Below are positions 45,263 to 54,755 of a stretch of 64,000 nucleotides of DNA, one piece after another (position 1 is the first letter of the stretch; the number at the start of each line of letters is the position of its first letter). The DNA is from Balneola sp. (GTDB lineage: Bacteria; Bacteroidota; Rhodothermia; Balneolales; Balneolaceae): NCBI GenBank assembly GCA_017640785.1, contig JAEPPZ010000006.1, forward strand, positions 62,001-126,000. Direction: 5' to 3'. A program made the translations under genes and the position numbers. The notes below the pieces were generated by a model. That model did no database searches. It was not told the origin of the DNA and worked only from the letters and a program-made list of their open reading frames with translations.

Positions 45263-46759
45263 CTATGGTTTTAAGCGTCCCATCATTCTTGGAAACGGAA
45301 TCGTCTCTCTAACATGAGATAATCCACATAGCCACGCAACCGTTCGTTCAAGACCTAGGCCGAAGCCAGAGTGTGGTACAGAGCCGAATCTACGTAGATC
45401 TAAATACCAACCGAATACGTCCATTGGTAAATCGTGCTTTTCGATATGGTTTTCTAAGAATTCCAGGTCGTCTTCACGCTGACTCCCTCCTATGATCTCA
45501 CCGTATCCTTCCGGAGCAAGAACATCAACACCAAGAACAAGTCTTTCGTCTTCAGGATCACGCTTCATATAGAAAGCCTTAATCTCTGCAGGCCATCTGT
45601 GAACCATCAACGGAACTTCTTGCTGAAGCATCAATACTGTTTCATCACTTCCGCCAAAGTCATTCCCCCATTCAAAATTCTGAGCAGATTCTTTCCATTG
45701 CGGAATGTTTCTGTAATCTTCTTCGATCTGGTCCAATCGCTGACCAATTTCAATTACACGTTGATCGATCTGCTTCTTTCTCCATTTCTTAGCAGAACCG
45801 TGCTCCTTTTTGATCTCTTCTCTCTCCTGCTTCAGATCCTTTTCTTCCTGCTTACGATCTTCGATCATTTGATCAAGCATATCGGCAGTCTCTTTACTCT
45901 TCAACTGTTCTACAGCTTCTGAATAAGTAATTCTTTGGAAAGGGTTTTCAGCTACTTTCTCAAGTTTAGAAATATCTCTTTCAAGAATTTCTAATTCATT
46001 TTTTCTCTTTTCAACAACTTTCCCAACAATGAAGCGGATCATATCTTCTGCAAGATCCATATTCATATCCAGATCATAGTACGCCATTTCCGGTTCTATC
46101 ATCCAGAATTCGGTTAGATGGCGACGAGTTTTGGATTTCTCAGCCCGAAAAGTTGGTCCAAATGTATAGATTAATCCATGAGCCATTGCCATCGCTTCGC
46201 CGTACAGCTGACCGGTTTGCGCTAAATACGCTTTCTCATCAAAATAGTCTGTTTCGAATAAAGTAGTACTTCCCTCAGCCGCATTACTGGTAAAGATGGG
46301 CGAATCCATTTGCACGAAATTGCGCTCTTGGAAGAATGTATGAATCGCGAAAATGATCTCATTCCGAACTCTCATAGCGGCCCACTGTCGCTGGCTTCGT
46401 AACCACAAATGACGGTTATTCATCAAAAACTCAACACCATGTTCTTTTGGAGTGATCGGATAATCTTCAGCGATCTGTACCACTTTTACTTCAGAAACAT
46501 GAATTTCATGTCCGCCGATACTTCTTTCATCAGCTTTAACTGTACCGGTAATTTCAAGCGAACTTTCCTGGCGAAGCGAAGTAGCAGCTTCCCAATCTGA
46601 ATCTGAAACATCATCTTTTGCAACCACACATTGAGTGATTCCGGTTCCGTCTCTCATTTCTATAAATACAAGGCTTCCACTACTTCGGTAATTGTATACC
46701 CAGCCTTTTAAAGTTACTTGCTTATCAACGTTTTCGCTTAATTTGTTGATGTAATTCAT
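45263..46759 (-). CDS. asnS: Asparagine-tRNA ligase
   Basis: Class IIb synthetase. OB-fold anticodon domain at residues 1-105 ([26 protein letters not shown]), motif 2 [21 protein letters not shown] and motif 3 [16 protein letters not shown]. The Asn-specific context ([12 protein letters not shown]) follows a highly charged, probably coiled-coil insertion at about residues 291-361, which raises length to 498 aa from about 460. Last gene of a three-gene minus-strand unit with M16 peptidase and a barrel-like protein. Confidence 0.95.
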   Translation of the reverse strand: MNYINKLSENVDKQVTLKGWVYNYRSSGSLVFIEMRDGTGITQCVVAKDDVSDSDWEAATSLRQESSLEITGTVKADERSIGGHEIHVSEVKVVQIAEDYPITPKEHGVEFLMNNRHLWLRSQRQWAAMRVRNEIIFAIHTFFQERNFVQMDSPIFTSNAAEGSTTLFETDYFDEKAYLAQTGQLYGEAMAMAHGLIYTFGPTFRAEKSKTRRHLTEFWMIEPEMAYYDLDMNMDLAEDMIRFIVGKVVEKRKNELEILERDISKLEKVAENPFQRITYSEAVEQLKSKETADMLDQMIEDRKQEEKDLKQEREEIKKEHGSAKKWRKKQIDQRVIEIGQRLDQIEEDYRNIPQWKESAQNFEWGNDFGGSDETVLMLQQEVPLMVHRWPAEIKAFYMKRDPEDERLVLGVDVLAPEGYGEIIGGSQREDDLEFLENHIEKHDLPMDVFGWYLDLRRFGSVPHSGFGLGLERTVAWLCGLSHVRETIPFPRMMGRLKP

Positions 46760-46773
46760 TTTATAAAATTAAT

Positions 46774-47838
46774 TTAAAAACTTATACCTGGAAATGCCCC
46801 AAGTGTTATGCCATAAAAAACTTGGCCCGAATAACTATTACTTAACCAAAATCCTAGATTCAGATTTTTCAGAGGTATAACCCCAGGAAAAATTTCTAGT
46901 TTAAAATTCTCTGCTTGGTTACCATCTGAATTAAATAATACTGATATCATTAATGAATTATTTTTATCGATAAAAAATCCAAGCGCAGGTGATACTTCTA
47001 TTGTTTCTATTTTATCATTATTTCTTGAATAAACGATATCTTTAGTTTTAAAACCAGCACCTACCGAAATAGTATGATTTTTATAATCATATCCCAACCC
47101 TGCTAACCCTCCCATTCCAAAATAACCAAAAAGTGATAACGGTTGATTCTTAAAATATGGTTTCCACTTAAATGAAAAATTTTGACCCGAATTTCTAATT
47201 GAAAAATCTAAAAATCGAAGGCTAACTTGAGAAGACCAATCCCTAATAATAATCTCATGTGAAAAAAAGTGCTGAACAGATTTATTGCTAAACAATAATA
47301 TACCTAATGGATCAAAAATATAAATATCTGCTACGGCATCGAAACTCAACAAGCCTTTATAATTTTTTTCCACAACTTCATTCAAAAAATGGTAGGACAT
47401 TACCGTGAACCCTGCAAAAAATCTTGATCTCTTATATCCCTTTAAGGTATAATAATCAGATAATGTAGCATACACCGTTCCACCTCCTAAAGTATGTAAT
47501 AAGTAATTAGGCATCCAGTTGTCATTATCCTCATCAAATCCAGTGGGTAAAACTTCACTCCTTAAAAAAGCCCCCCACCCAACCTCATTTATACTTTTAA
47601 ATGGATGCAATAATGAATATGTGACATTATTAAATCCATCCTTTAGCCCCATCTCAGAAAATTTATTTGAAATACTTGAAGCTTGTACTACATCAAAACC
47701 TCCATTCAAAAGTGTATTAAGAGTAGATGTACGCGCTTCAGAGCCATAATTTTTTCCAGTATAAAAATATCCATATTGTGCTTTTAAACTAAAACACAGC
47801 ATTATCTTAAATAAAATAAGAGAAAACAGAATTCTCAT
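46774..47838 (-). CDS. Predicted outer-membrane barrel protein of unknown family
   Basis: 354 aa with signal peptide (LFSLILFKIMLCFSLKAQ) and a C-terminal Phe (GAFPGISF). The first half has a conserved-looking PNYLLHTLGGGTVYATLSDYY, with HFLNEVVEKN further on; the second half alternates as a barrel (QVSLRFLDFSIRNSG ... FGYFGMGGLAGLGYDY). Codon use is more AT-rich than in asnS and the M16 gene, between which it sits with gaps of 14 and 6 bp. Family not recognised. Confidence 0.72.
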   Translation of the reverse strand: MRILFSLILFKIMLCFSLKAQYGYFYTGKNYGSEARTSTLNTLLNGGFDVVQASSISNKFSEMGLKDGFNNVTYSLLHPFKSINEVGWGAFLRSEVLPTGFDEDNDNWMPNYLLHTLGGGTVYATLSDYYTLKGYKRSRFFAGFTVMSYHFLNEVVEKNYKGLLSFDAVADIYIFDPLGILLFSNKSVQHFFSHEIIIRDWSSQVSLRFLDFSIRNSGQNFSFKWKPYFKNQPLSLFGYFGMGGLAGLGYDYKNHTISVGAGFKTKDIVYSRNNDKIETIEVSPALGFFIDKNNSLMISVLFNSDGNQAENFKLEIFPGVIPLKNLNLGFWLSNSYSGQVFYGITLGAFPGISF

Positions 47839-47844
47839 GTTTGA

Positions 47845-49095
47845 CTAGTTCTCAGGAGTAAGAACTGCTTCCATAAAGTATTTCTGGTCAAAGAAATCTT
47901 TTGAAAATTCTAAGATCTGTTCTGATGTAACTGTATCGATATTTTCGACCAACTCATCCAAAGTTACAAAACGGTCAAAATATAGCTCACTTTTTGCTAA
48001 TCTCATCATTCGGTTACTGGTATTTTCCTGAGAAAGTAACAGTTTTCCTTTTAATTGAGATTTAGCTTCTTCCAGTTCTTTTTCAGGTACTAATTCTTCA
48101 CTGATAGATTTCAGTTCTGCCACTACCAATTCGTGAACATGCTCAACGTAATCTTTATCCGTTCCCACGTACACCCCCCACATTCCTGAATCAGTGTAGG
48201 ATTGGTTAAACGTCTGAATAGAATAGCAGTAACCGTATTTTTCACGCACATTCTGATGAAGTCTTGAACTCATTCCACCACCAAGAATAGTATTTGCCAG
48301 CAAAAGCAGATACTTATCATCGTGATCAAAATTAAGTCCTCTCCTTCCTAAAATATAATGAGTTTGTTCGATCGGCTTAGTAAGCTCAAGTTTACTTGTA
48401 TCAAACTCATTCAGTGGCTGTTCTTCGTTATCAACATCCTGAGCCGGAAGATCGCCCAAATATTCAGAAACTAATTTTACAACGTCATCATGTTCAACAT
48501 TTCCGGCAACAGAGATCAGTAAATTTCCGGCACGGTATCTTTCTTCCATGTACTCATACAGATCTTCTCGGGTAAATGACGAAACGGTTTCCTCAAGTCC
48601 AAGTACCGGACGACCTAATTCATGTCCCTGAAACATTCTTGTATTATATTCCTCAAAAAGATAATCATCCGGAGAATCTCTGTACATTTTCATCTCTTCG
48701 ATAACCACTTTCTTCTCTTTTTCGACTTCCTCTTCCGGGAAACTTGGATTCAAAACCATATCTGAAAGCACATCTAAAGCTCTTTCGATCTGTGTATTTA
48801 CACAACGTGCAAAATAGCAGGTGTATTCAGATGATGTGAAAGCGTTCAGGTATCCACCCACAGATTCCATACTCAGAGCTATGTCATAGGCAGAACGTTT
48901 ATCAGTTCCTTTAAACAACATATGCTCCAGAAAGTGCGTAATTCCAGCTTGTTTAGGAGTTTCATTTCTGGATCCGGTTTTTACCCAGATTCCAACTGAA
49001 ATGCTTTTAACACTTTCAATTTTTTCTGTTACAATTCTAAGACCATTCGGAAGTGTGGTCTTGGTTACTGAATCGATTTCTTTAAGGTTTTCCAT
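47845..49095 (-). CDS. M16-family zinc peptidase (processing-peptidase-like)
   Basis: 416 aa. Inverted zinc motif His54-Phe-Leu-Glu57-His58 (HFLEH) with the distal acidic ligand in KVVIEEMKMYRDSPDD. A second M16 C-terminal domain follows (SVAGNVEHDDVV...). No signal peptide, so likely cytosolic, resembling PqqL/YmxG-type peptidases that degrade small peptides. First gene of the unit with the barrel protein and asnS. Confidence 0.92.
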   Translation of the reverse strand: MENLKEIDSVTKTTLPNGLRIVTEKIESVKSISVGIWVKTGSRNETPKQAGITHFLEHMLFKGTDKRSAYDIALSMESVGGYLNAFTSSEYTCYFARCVNTQIERALDVLSDMVLNPSFPEEEVEKEKKVVIEEMKMYRDSPDDYLFEEYNTRMFQGHELGRPVLGLEETVSSFTREDLYEYMEERYRAGNLLISVAGNVEHDDVVKLVSEYLGDLPAQDVDNEEQPLNEFDTSKLELTKPIEQTHYILGRRGLNFDHDDKYLLLLANTILGGGMSSRLHQNVREKYGYCYSIQTFNQSYTDSGMWGVYVGTDKDYVEHVHELVVAELKSISEELVPEKELEEAKSQLKGKLLLSQENTSNRMMRLAKSELYFDRFVTLDELVENIDTVTSEQILEFSKDFFDQKYFMEAVLTPEN

Positions 49096-49275
49096 AAGGA
49101 ATTAAACGAGTGCTTCTATTATTTTTTGATGTGTTCAAAGATACTATTATTGATATCGAGAATCAGTAATGGATTGCAATAAATCTCTTCTATTTTATAT
49201 ATGATAGTCACCCATATAGATGTCATGTAATTAGTTGACAGTTAAATAGTGATAGTTTTGGAAAAATTCGCCCTT

Positions 49276-49424
49276 AGTATTTAAGACCGAGAAGAGAGCA
49301 TGATCCGAATGCGTCTGCGAAGCAGGAATAATCCTTTCTGGTGAAGAGTATATTAATTTTGTCAGAATGAACGAAGACCTTTAGGATTATTCAGCGCAGG
49401 ATTAGTGAGCCCGTCTTAAATACT
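49276..49424. repeat. Large nested inverted repeat 1
   Basis: Outer arms AGTATTTAAGAC (49276-49287) and GTCTTAAATACT (49413-49424), 12 bp perfect; inner arms AATAATCCT (49327-49335) and AGGATTATT (49383-49391). A further arm GAACGAAGACCTTT (49369-49382) pairs perfectly with 49609-49622 in the second structure, linking the two. Confidence 0.85.
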
Positions 49425-49428
49425 TCGG

Positions 49429-49550
49429 CTTGATCTTTTGTCCCGTTCGAACGGGATATCAAGACAAAAGTAGGTACCCTTGTGCTAAGTCAAGCCATTT
49501 AAAAAGATTCAGTCCCATGGATCTATGTACTTTTGTACCGACAAAAGTAC
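49429..49550. repeat. Palindromes with CTTGAT/ATCAAG and GTACTTTTGT/ACAAAAGTAC arms
   Basis: TCCCGTTCGAACGGGA (49441-49456) is a perfect 16-bp palindrome enclosed by CTTGAT (49429-49434) and ATCAAG (49458-49463). GTACTTTTGT (49527-49536) pairs with ACAAAAGTAC (49541-49550). Similar cttgat/acaaaagta sequences recur between genes in Bacteroidota, from memory. Confidence 0.85.
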
Positions 49551-49565
49551 CAAAAGCTCCCGACA

Positions 49566-49713
49566 AGAATTATTGGCGCGAACTCCATTGCATCGACTAA
49601 TCATTACAAAAGGTCTTCGTTCGTATGATGCCTATTCACAAATCATCCTGAGTGTAATGATTGCTCCTTTGGAGCCGTCGATTTCATTACTTTCTTGGCT
49701 CGCCAATAATTCT
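49566..49713. repeat. Large nested inverted repeat 2
   Basis: AGAATTATTGGCG (49566-49578) with CGCCAATAATTCT (49701-49713), ATCGAC (49592-49597) with GTCGAT (49677-49682), and AATCATTACA (49599-49608) with TGTAATGATT (49653-49662). All perfect and properly nested, so the 148 bp could fold into one long hairpin or cruciform. Confidence 0.88.
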
Positions 49714-49910
49714 AAAGGTCGGTGTAATTGGAAGCTTTTTATGAATTCTCAGGATTATAAACAAATGAAATTTTTTAAGAGAATTATCTAACATCTACAA
49801 TCCGTAGCGAAGGATATGCATAAAGCAATTATGTATGAGTTCATTAGTTGTGCAGACTCTTCACTACGTCATCTCCGCTTTGCTGCGTTGACTTGCTCTG
49901 AGTGACTTAC

Positions 49911-49945
49911 AAAAAAAAGGCGCTATTCATTACTGAACAGCGCCT
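49911..49945 (-). terminator. Intrinsic terminator of pnp
   Basis: Minus-strand stem GGCGCT / AGCGCC, extended inside by TTCA / TGAA, followed by eight T residues. Confidence 0.9.
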
Positions 49946-49965
49946 CTAAGTTTATTCTAAAAGAA

Positions 49966-52077
49966 TTAATCTTCTTTTTCGATCAATGCTTTTCTGGACA
50001 GACGAAGTTTTCCGCCATGTTCAACTTTCAGAAGTTTAACTTCGATCTCATCACCTAACGATAGATAGTCTGTAACTTTCTCTACACGTGTGTGATCGAT
50101 CTCTGAAATATGAAGTAGTCCGTCTTTGCCCGGAGCAACTTCAACAAATGCACCAAAGTCTTTGATCGACTTAACAACACCTTTGTAAGTAGCGCCTTCT
50201 TCAAGATGACCAACAATCATTTTGATCCTTTTCTTGGCTTCTTCAGCTTTGTCAAGATCGTTAGCTGAAATCGTAATCTGACCTTTACCATTCGAATCTT
50301 CTTCGATCATAATTTCAGTTCCGGTTTCTTTCTGAAGTGTTTGGATAACTTTTCCACCAGGCCCGATTACAGCACCAATATCACTACCATCAATTTCCAT
50401 TCTCAGGAACTGAGGAGCGTATTGTGAAATATTTTCTCTTGGTGAAGAAATAGTTTTAGCCATTTCGCCAAGAATATGTAATCTACCTTTTTGAGCTTGT
50501 TCAAGAGCTTCTTCGATAGTTTCAAAGCTGATGCCCTGAACTTTCATATCCATTTGGCAAGCAGTGATACCGTCTGATGTTCCAGCAGTTTTGAAGTCCA
50601 TGTCACCCATGAAATCTTCTTCCCCACGAATATCAGATAGAATTGCTGTGTTGTCTTTTCCAACGATCATTCCCATTGCAATACCTGCAACCGGCTTTTT
50701 GATCGGTACACCAGCGTCCATAAGAGCCATTGAACCACCACAAACAGAAGCCATTGAAGACGAACCATTTGATTCAGTGATATCAGAAATAATACGGATA
50801 ACATATCCGAACTCTTCGAAAGTCGGCATCATCATTCTTAAAGAACGCTCAGCTAAATGACCGTGACCGATTTCTCTTCTTCCAGGTCCTCTTAAAAATC
50901 CTGCTTCACCAACAGAATATGGAGGGAAACTGTAGTGCAGATAAAACTGCTTAGCTTCCTGATCAAATAGAGTGTCAACGCTTTGCTCATCACGGCGTGT
51001 TCCTAAAGTAGCAGAAACTAATGCCTGAGTTTCACCTCTTGTGAAAATTGCAGAACCGTGAGTTCTTGGCATATAACCAACCTGAGTCCAGATATCTCTG
51101 ATCTCGTCGGTTGCACGACCATCAATTCTACGACCTTTTTCAAGGATCATATTGCGAAGTTCTTCTTTTTCGATGTTACCAAGAACTTTCTTAGCAACTG
51201 AAAGCTGATCATCGTCATATTCTTCTGACTCAAGAGCTTCCATTACTTCGTCTTTTACTTCGCGAATCTTCGCGTTGTACTCTTCTTTACCAAGACCAAT
51301 ATTTACTATTTCTTTGATCTTGTCAGAAGCTAATTCAGAAACTTTTGATTCTACATCTTCAGGCAGAGTTGGAGAAACAAATTCTCTTTTCTCTTTTCCT
51401 AATTCCTTACGAAGCTCATTTTGGAAGTCACAAAGCTTTTTGATCGCTCCGTGAGCTGCTTTGATCGCATTCAGCATTTCTGCTTCTGAGATCTCTTCCA
51501 TTTCACCTTCGATCATAAGGATACTGTCTTCAGTACCACCAACGATCATATCGATGTCGCTGTCTTTTAATTCAGTAACTGTTGGGTTTATGATGAACTC
51601 GCCATCAACTCTACCCACTCTTACTTCTGCCATTGGTCCGTCAAACGGAATGTCTGATAAGTGAACAGCCAGTGAAGCACCAACTCCACCTAAAACATCT
51701 CCATCGTGCTCATCATCTGATGAGATCACACTTGAGATAACTTGAGTATCACAAACATATCCCTTTGGGAATAATGGTCTTAAAACTCTGTCAATTAATC
51801 TACTGGATAGGATCTCTTTTTCGTTAGAACGTCCTTCTCTTTTCATAAATCCACCAGGAAAACGTCCTGCAGCAGAAAAACTTTCTTTATGGTCAACCGT
51901 TAGCGGGAAAAAATCCTGACCCGGCTTTGGTTCCTTAGCGCTTACTGCTGTACAAAGTACCATAGTATCGCCCATTTTAACTACAACAGAACCGTCTGCT
52001 TGTTTAGCTATTCGTCCTGTTTCTACAGATAGCACCTTTCCCGGTGCAAATTCTATACTTCTAAAATCTTCTTTCAT
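49966..52077 (-). CDS. pnp: Polyribonucleotide nucleotidyltransferase
   Basis: 3'-5' phosphorolytic exoribonuclease of RNA turnover. 703 aa with two RNase PH domains (catalytic GDMDFKTAGTSDGITACQMD in the second), an all-helical linker, a KH domain (about 555-615: GSDIGAVIGPGGKVIQTLQKET) and an S1 domain at the end (GVVKSIKDFGAFVEVAPGKDG). Downstream of rpsO, the conserved rpsO-pnp order, but with a terminator between the two genes that would lower read-through. Confidence 0.96.
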   Translation of the reverse strand: MKEDFRSIEFAPGKVLSVETGRIAKQADGSVVVKMGDTMVLCTAVSAKEPKPGQDFFPLTVDHKESFSAAGRFPGGFMKREGRSNEKEILSSRLIDRVLRPLFPKGYVCDTQVISSVISSDDEHDGDVLGGVGASLAVHLSDIPFDGPMAEVRVGRVDGEFIINPTVTELKDSDIDMIVGGTEDSILMIEGEMEEISEAEMLNAIKAAHGAIKKLCDFQNELRKELGKEKREFVSPTLPEDVESKVSELASDKIKEIVNIGLGKEEYNAKIREVKDEVMEALESEEYDDDQLSVAKKVLGNIEKEELRNMILEKGRRIDGRATDEIRDIWTQVGYMPRTHGSAIFTRGETQALVSATLGTRRDEQSVDTLFDQEAKQFYLHYSFPPYSVGEAGFLRGPGRREIGHGHLAERSLRMMMPTFEEFGYVIRIISDITESNGSSSMASVCGGSMALMDAGVPIKKPVAGIAMGMIVGKDNTAILSDIRGEEDFMGDMDFKTAGTSDGITACQMDMKVQGISFETIEEALEQAQKGRLHILGEMAKTISSPRENISQYAPQFLRMEIDGSDIGAVIGPGGKVIQTLQKETGTEIMIEEDSNGKGQITISANDLDKAEEAKKRIKMIVGHLEEGATYKGVVKSIKDFGAFVEVAPGKDGLLHISEIDHTRVEKVTDYLSLGDEIEVKLLKVEHGGKLRLSRKALIEKED

Positions 52078-52168
52078 TTATTTCTTTTTGTCTTTTGTTT
52101 ATTGCTTTATCCCACACTAACCTTAAAGATTGGCTTTTACACAAATAGATAATTAAGTGGGAGAATTG

Positions 52169-52196
52169 AAAAAGGCTCCAGATAGTTGGAGCCTTT
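52169..52196 (-). terminator. Terminator between rpsO and pnp
   Basis: 10-bp stem AAAGGCTCCA / TGGAGCCTTT, 6-nt loop, short T-run on the minus strand. Symmetric enough to act in both directions. Confidence 0.85.
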
Positions 52197-52199
52197 AAA

Positions 52200-52469
52200 T
52201 TATTTTCTAATACCAAGCTCTTTGATAAGCTCTCTGTATTTTTGAATATCGTTCTTCATCAGGTAGTTAAGCAAACGACGACGCTTACCTACTAATTTCA
52301 ATAATCCGCGACGAGAAGCGTGATCTTTCTGATTCGTTTTTAAATGCTCAGTAAGATGATTGATACGGTGCGTAAAAAGGGCAATTTGTCCTTCAGTTGT
52401 ACCGGTATTGGCTTCTTCTCCGCCATGTTTTTTGAAAATATCTTTTTTTTCTTCTGCAGTAATGCTCAT
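52200..52469 (-). CDS. rpsO: 30S ribosomal protein S15
   Basis: 89 aa, full-length S15: [45 protein letters not shown] contains the 16S rRNA contact residues His-x-x-Asp-x-x-Ser (split here as KDHASRRGL). Binds 16S rRNA helices 20-22. Followed by a terminator and pnp. Confidence 0.97.
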   Translation of the reverse strand: MSITAEEKKDIFKKHGGEEANTGTTEGQIALFTHRINHLTEHLKTNQKDHASRRGLLKLVGKRRRLLNYLMKNDIQKYRELIKELGIRK

Positions 52470-52509
52470 TACAATTCAGTTATTCTTAAACTCGTTTTAA
52501 TATAGGTAA

Positions 52510-52540
52510 CAAAGATAAGCTTTTTAATAGTAACCAACAA
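52510..52540 (-). promoter_or_regulatory. Candidate Bacteroidota-type promoter for rpsO
   Basis: On the minus strand TTGTTGG is followed 17-20 bp later by TATCTTTG, which fits the phylum's -7 consensus TAnnTTTG. It would give a leader of about 35 nt. Sequence match only. Confidence 0.35.
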
Positions 52541-52638
52541 CGAGTATTCAAATAAAATATAGCTTTCTACTATTGTCAGAACATAGTTTCAGAATTAATT
52601 CACAAAGCTTAATTTGGTTACAATTTAATTCATATAAG

Positions 52639-53082
52639 ATGGCCCTACTTAGTTGGAAGAAAGACGTTATTGCGATAGGATATGACCTTTTCATTGATGG
52701 GAATCTAGTTGGAGAAATAAAAAATGAACGACTATCCAGTAACTCTTATGTAAAAGTTAATGGGAGGAAGTACTTTTTTGAATCAGAAGGCTTAAGTCAA
52801 AAGACTATTAATGTTATTGATATGAATAGCAGGAAGCAAATCGGTAAAATCGTTTTTAACTTTTGGAGAACTAAAGCCTCTATTGCTCTTTTTGATAAGG
52901 AATTTATGTGGAAAAGCGATAATTTTTTTTACAGAAAATGGAGCATACACAGTACTGCGAGTAATCCTTTAATTAGATCAAAGTTGTATAAAGGAGATTC
53001 GCATGAAGTAAATAACGAAGTTGACGAGTTGCTTTTATTTTGTGGTATTGTAACTCTTGTAAGAAGAAGGAATAATGGTTGA
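52639..53082 (+). CDS. Hypothetical protein, beta-repeat (LURP-one/tubby-like?)
   Basis: 147 aa from ATG 52639; the frame is open 22 codons further upstream to a TTG, and the true start is unsure. Alternating pattern (YDLFIDGNLVGEIKN, VKVNGRKYFFESEG, RKQIGKIVFNFWRTKASIAL, FMWKSDNFFYRKWSI) resembles small proteins with a single tubby/LURP-one-like sheet. That resemblance is from pattern memory only. No signal peptide. Convergent with ribF. Confidence 0.6.
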   Translation: MALLSWKKDVIAIGYDLFIDGNLVGEIKNERLSSNSYVKVNGRKYFFESEGLSQKTINVIDMNSRKQIGKIVFNFWRTKASIALFDKEFMWKSDNFFYRKWSIHSTASNPLIRSKLYKGDSHEVNNEVDELLLFCGIVTLVRRRNNG

Positions 53083-53096
53083 TTCTGCTTACTCTT

Positions 53097-54029
53097 TTAT
53101 AATTCCCTTAATGCATTTTCTTTATCTCTAGCTAACTGAGACACTAACTCATCAATACCAGAGAACTTAATTTCATCTCTTAATCTCTTCAAAAAACGAA
53201 CCTGAATGGTTTGACCATAAATATCTTCATCAAAATCAAAGATATTGACTTCCAACCTCAACTCAATTTTATCAAAAGTAGGTCTGTGTCCAATGTTCAT
53301 CATCCCGCCATACCAATTCCCACCAACTCTTACCTTTACAGCGTAAACACCATTTTTAGGAATTACTTTATTTGGATGTTCAGCTTTCAAATTAGCGGTG
53401 GGAAACCCAATCTTTCTCCCTCTTTTGTCACCGTGAATTACAATTCCATTGAGCAAATATTTACGCCCTAAAAGTTTTGCTGCTTGCTCTACATTTCCTT
53501 CTTCTGAAAGCTCTCTTCTAATGGTAGTACTACTTACCGTAACTGTACCCATTTCCCGTTTTGAAACCACAAATGCATCGAAACCCAATTCTTTACCCAG
53601 ATTCTCAACAGTTTCAATAGTTCCGGTACGATCCTTACCAAAGTGGTGATCATAACCAATTACAAATTCGCTAACCCCCACCCTTTCAAAAACGATCTTT
53701 TTCACAAACTCTTCAGAACTCAATAAAGAAAAATCTCTTGTAAATGGAATGATCAACAAAACATCGATCCCGATTTCTTCCAGTATCTCTCTTCGCTCCT
53801 GAATCGTAGTGAGTTGTTTTATTCCAGCACTACCGGGATTGATGATATCACGCGGATGAGGATCAAATGAAATTACAACACTCCGTGCATTTCGTTCTAT
53901 TGCCTTCCGAACTACCGTTTCTATAAGTGCTTTGTGTCCTAAATGAACACCATCAAACGTCCCAACTGTAACAACCGAATTTGAAACCCGGTCTATATCT
54001 TTTAGAAAAATGAGCTCAGTCTTTGGCAT
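53097..54029 (-). CDS. ribF: Bifunctional riboflavin kinase/FAD synthetase
   Basis: Makes FMN and then FAD from riboflavin. The N-terminal adenylyltransferase domain has TVGTFDGVHLGHKAL (residues about 21-35) and SSTTIRREL; the C-terminal flavokinase domain has GRKIGFPTANL and NGVYAV. 310 aa. Start overlaps the 3' end of truB by 14 nt. Last gene of the rimP operon. Confidence 0.95.
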   Translation of the reverse strand: MPKTELIFLKDIDRVSNSVVTVGTFDGVHLGHKALIETVVRKAIERNARSVVISFDPHPRDIINPGSAGIKQLTTIQERREILEEIGIDVLLIIPFTRDFSLLSSEEFVKKIVFERVGVSEFVIGYDHHFGKDRTGTIETVENLGKELGFDAFVVSKREMGTVTVSSTTIRRELSEEGNVEQAAKLLGRKYLLNGIVIHGDKRGRKIGFPTANLKAEHPNKVIPKNGVYAVKVRVGGNWYGGMMNIGHRPTFDKIELRLEVNIFDFDEDIYGQTIQVRFLKRLRDEIKFSGIDELVSQLARDKENALREL

Positions 54030-54753
54030 TTAACAATTCATCAATTTTGTGAGGTGATAATGCTTTTTGTGAAGAATACTCTCCTATCGCAGTTCGTTCC
54101 AAACCCGATAAATGTCCCAATGAGTTTAACAACTTTCCAAGATCATGTGCGATAGATCGGATATAGGTTCCCTTACTGCAAGTAATGCTGATCAACAGTT
54201 TATTATTTTCGAAACTGATAATTTGATGGGAATGAATTGTAACAGGTCGAGCCGCTAATTCTACTGCTTTACCTCTCCTAGCTAATTCATAAGATCGTTT
54301 ACCACCAACTTTTAAAGCTGAATACACGGGAGGAACCTGAGAAATTTCTCCACTAAAATACTCTTCAAGCACTTTTTCGATTTTGTCTGTAGTAATATGA
54401 TCGGTTGGTGCAGTTTCATCTACTTCTGAATCAGCGTCATATGTAGGAGTTGATCCGCCAAAAGTAATTTCACCTATATAGGTTTTAGGCATTTCCTGAA
54501 GCTGAGAAATAGATTTCGTTGCTCTACCAGAACATAAAATCAATAAACCTGTTGCCATTGGATCCAGCGTACCTGCATGGCCGACTTTTTTAGTCCGCAA
54601 TCTCCCGCGAACATATCTTACTACATCAAAACTGGTCCACGTTTGAGGTTTGTTTACAAGGAGAATGGAAGCTGTCCCAAAATCAAAATCCGGAGATGGA
54701 AGATTTTCAGTATCAAAAACCTGAATTTGTTCCAGAGGCAGGGCTTTCGCCAT
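54016..54753 (-). CDS. truB: tRNA pseudouridine(55) synthase
   Basis: Forms pseudouridine 55 in the T-loop of tRNAs. Catalytic Asp64 in GHAGTLDPMATG, preceded by the KP motif (LLVNKPQTWTS). The C-terminal part has RSIAHDLG. 245 aa, the short form without a PUA domain. Sits 2 bp after rbfA. Confidence 0.95.
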   Translation of the reverse strand: MAKALPLEQIQVFDTENLPSPDFDFGTASILLVNKPQTWTSFDVVRYVRGRLRTKKVGHAGTLDPMATGLLILCSGRATKSISQLQEMPKTYIGEITFGGSTPTYDADSEVDETAPTDHITTDKIEKVLEEYFSGEISQVPPVYSALKVGGKRSYELARRGKAVELAARPVTIHSHQIISFENNKLLISITCSKGTYIRSIAHDLGKLLNSLGHLSGLERTAIGEYSSQKALSPHKIDELLNAKD

Positions 54754-54755
54754 GT

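Larger units (their letters stand above)
49096..49910. other. Long intergenic region made of nested inverted repeats
   Basis: About 815 bp without a credible gene. 49276-49713 contains at least six perfect inverted repeats, annotated separately in part. An 88-codon frame at 49525-49791 runs through the repeats and is not coding. The last 100 bp before the pnp terminator show nothing recognisable. Confidence 0.8.

Noticed and set aside
49525-49791. 88-codon plus-strand frame upstream of pnp
   Set aside because: It runs through the nested inverted repeats and gives no recognisable protein.
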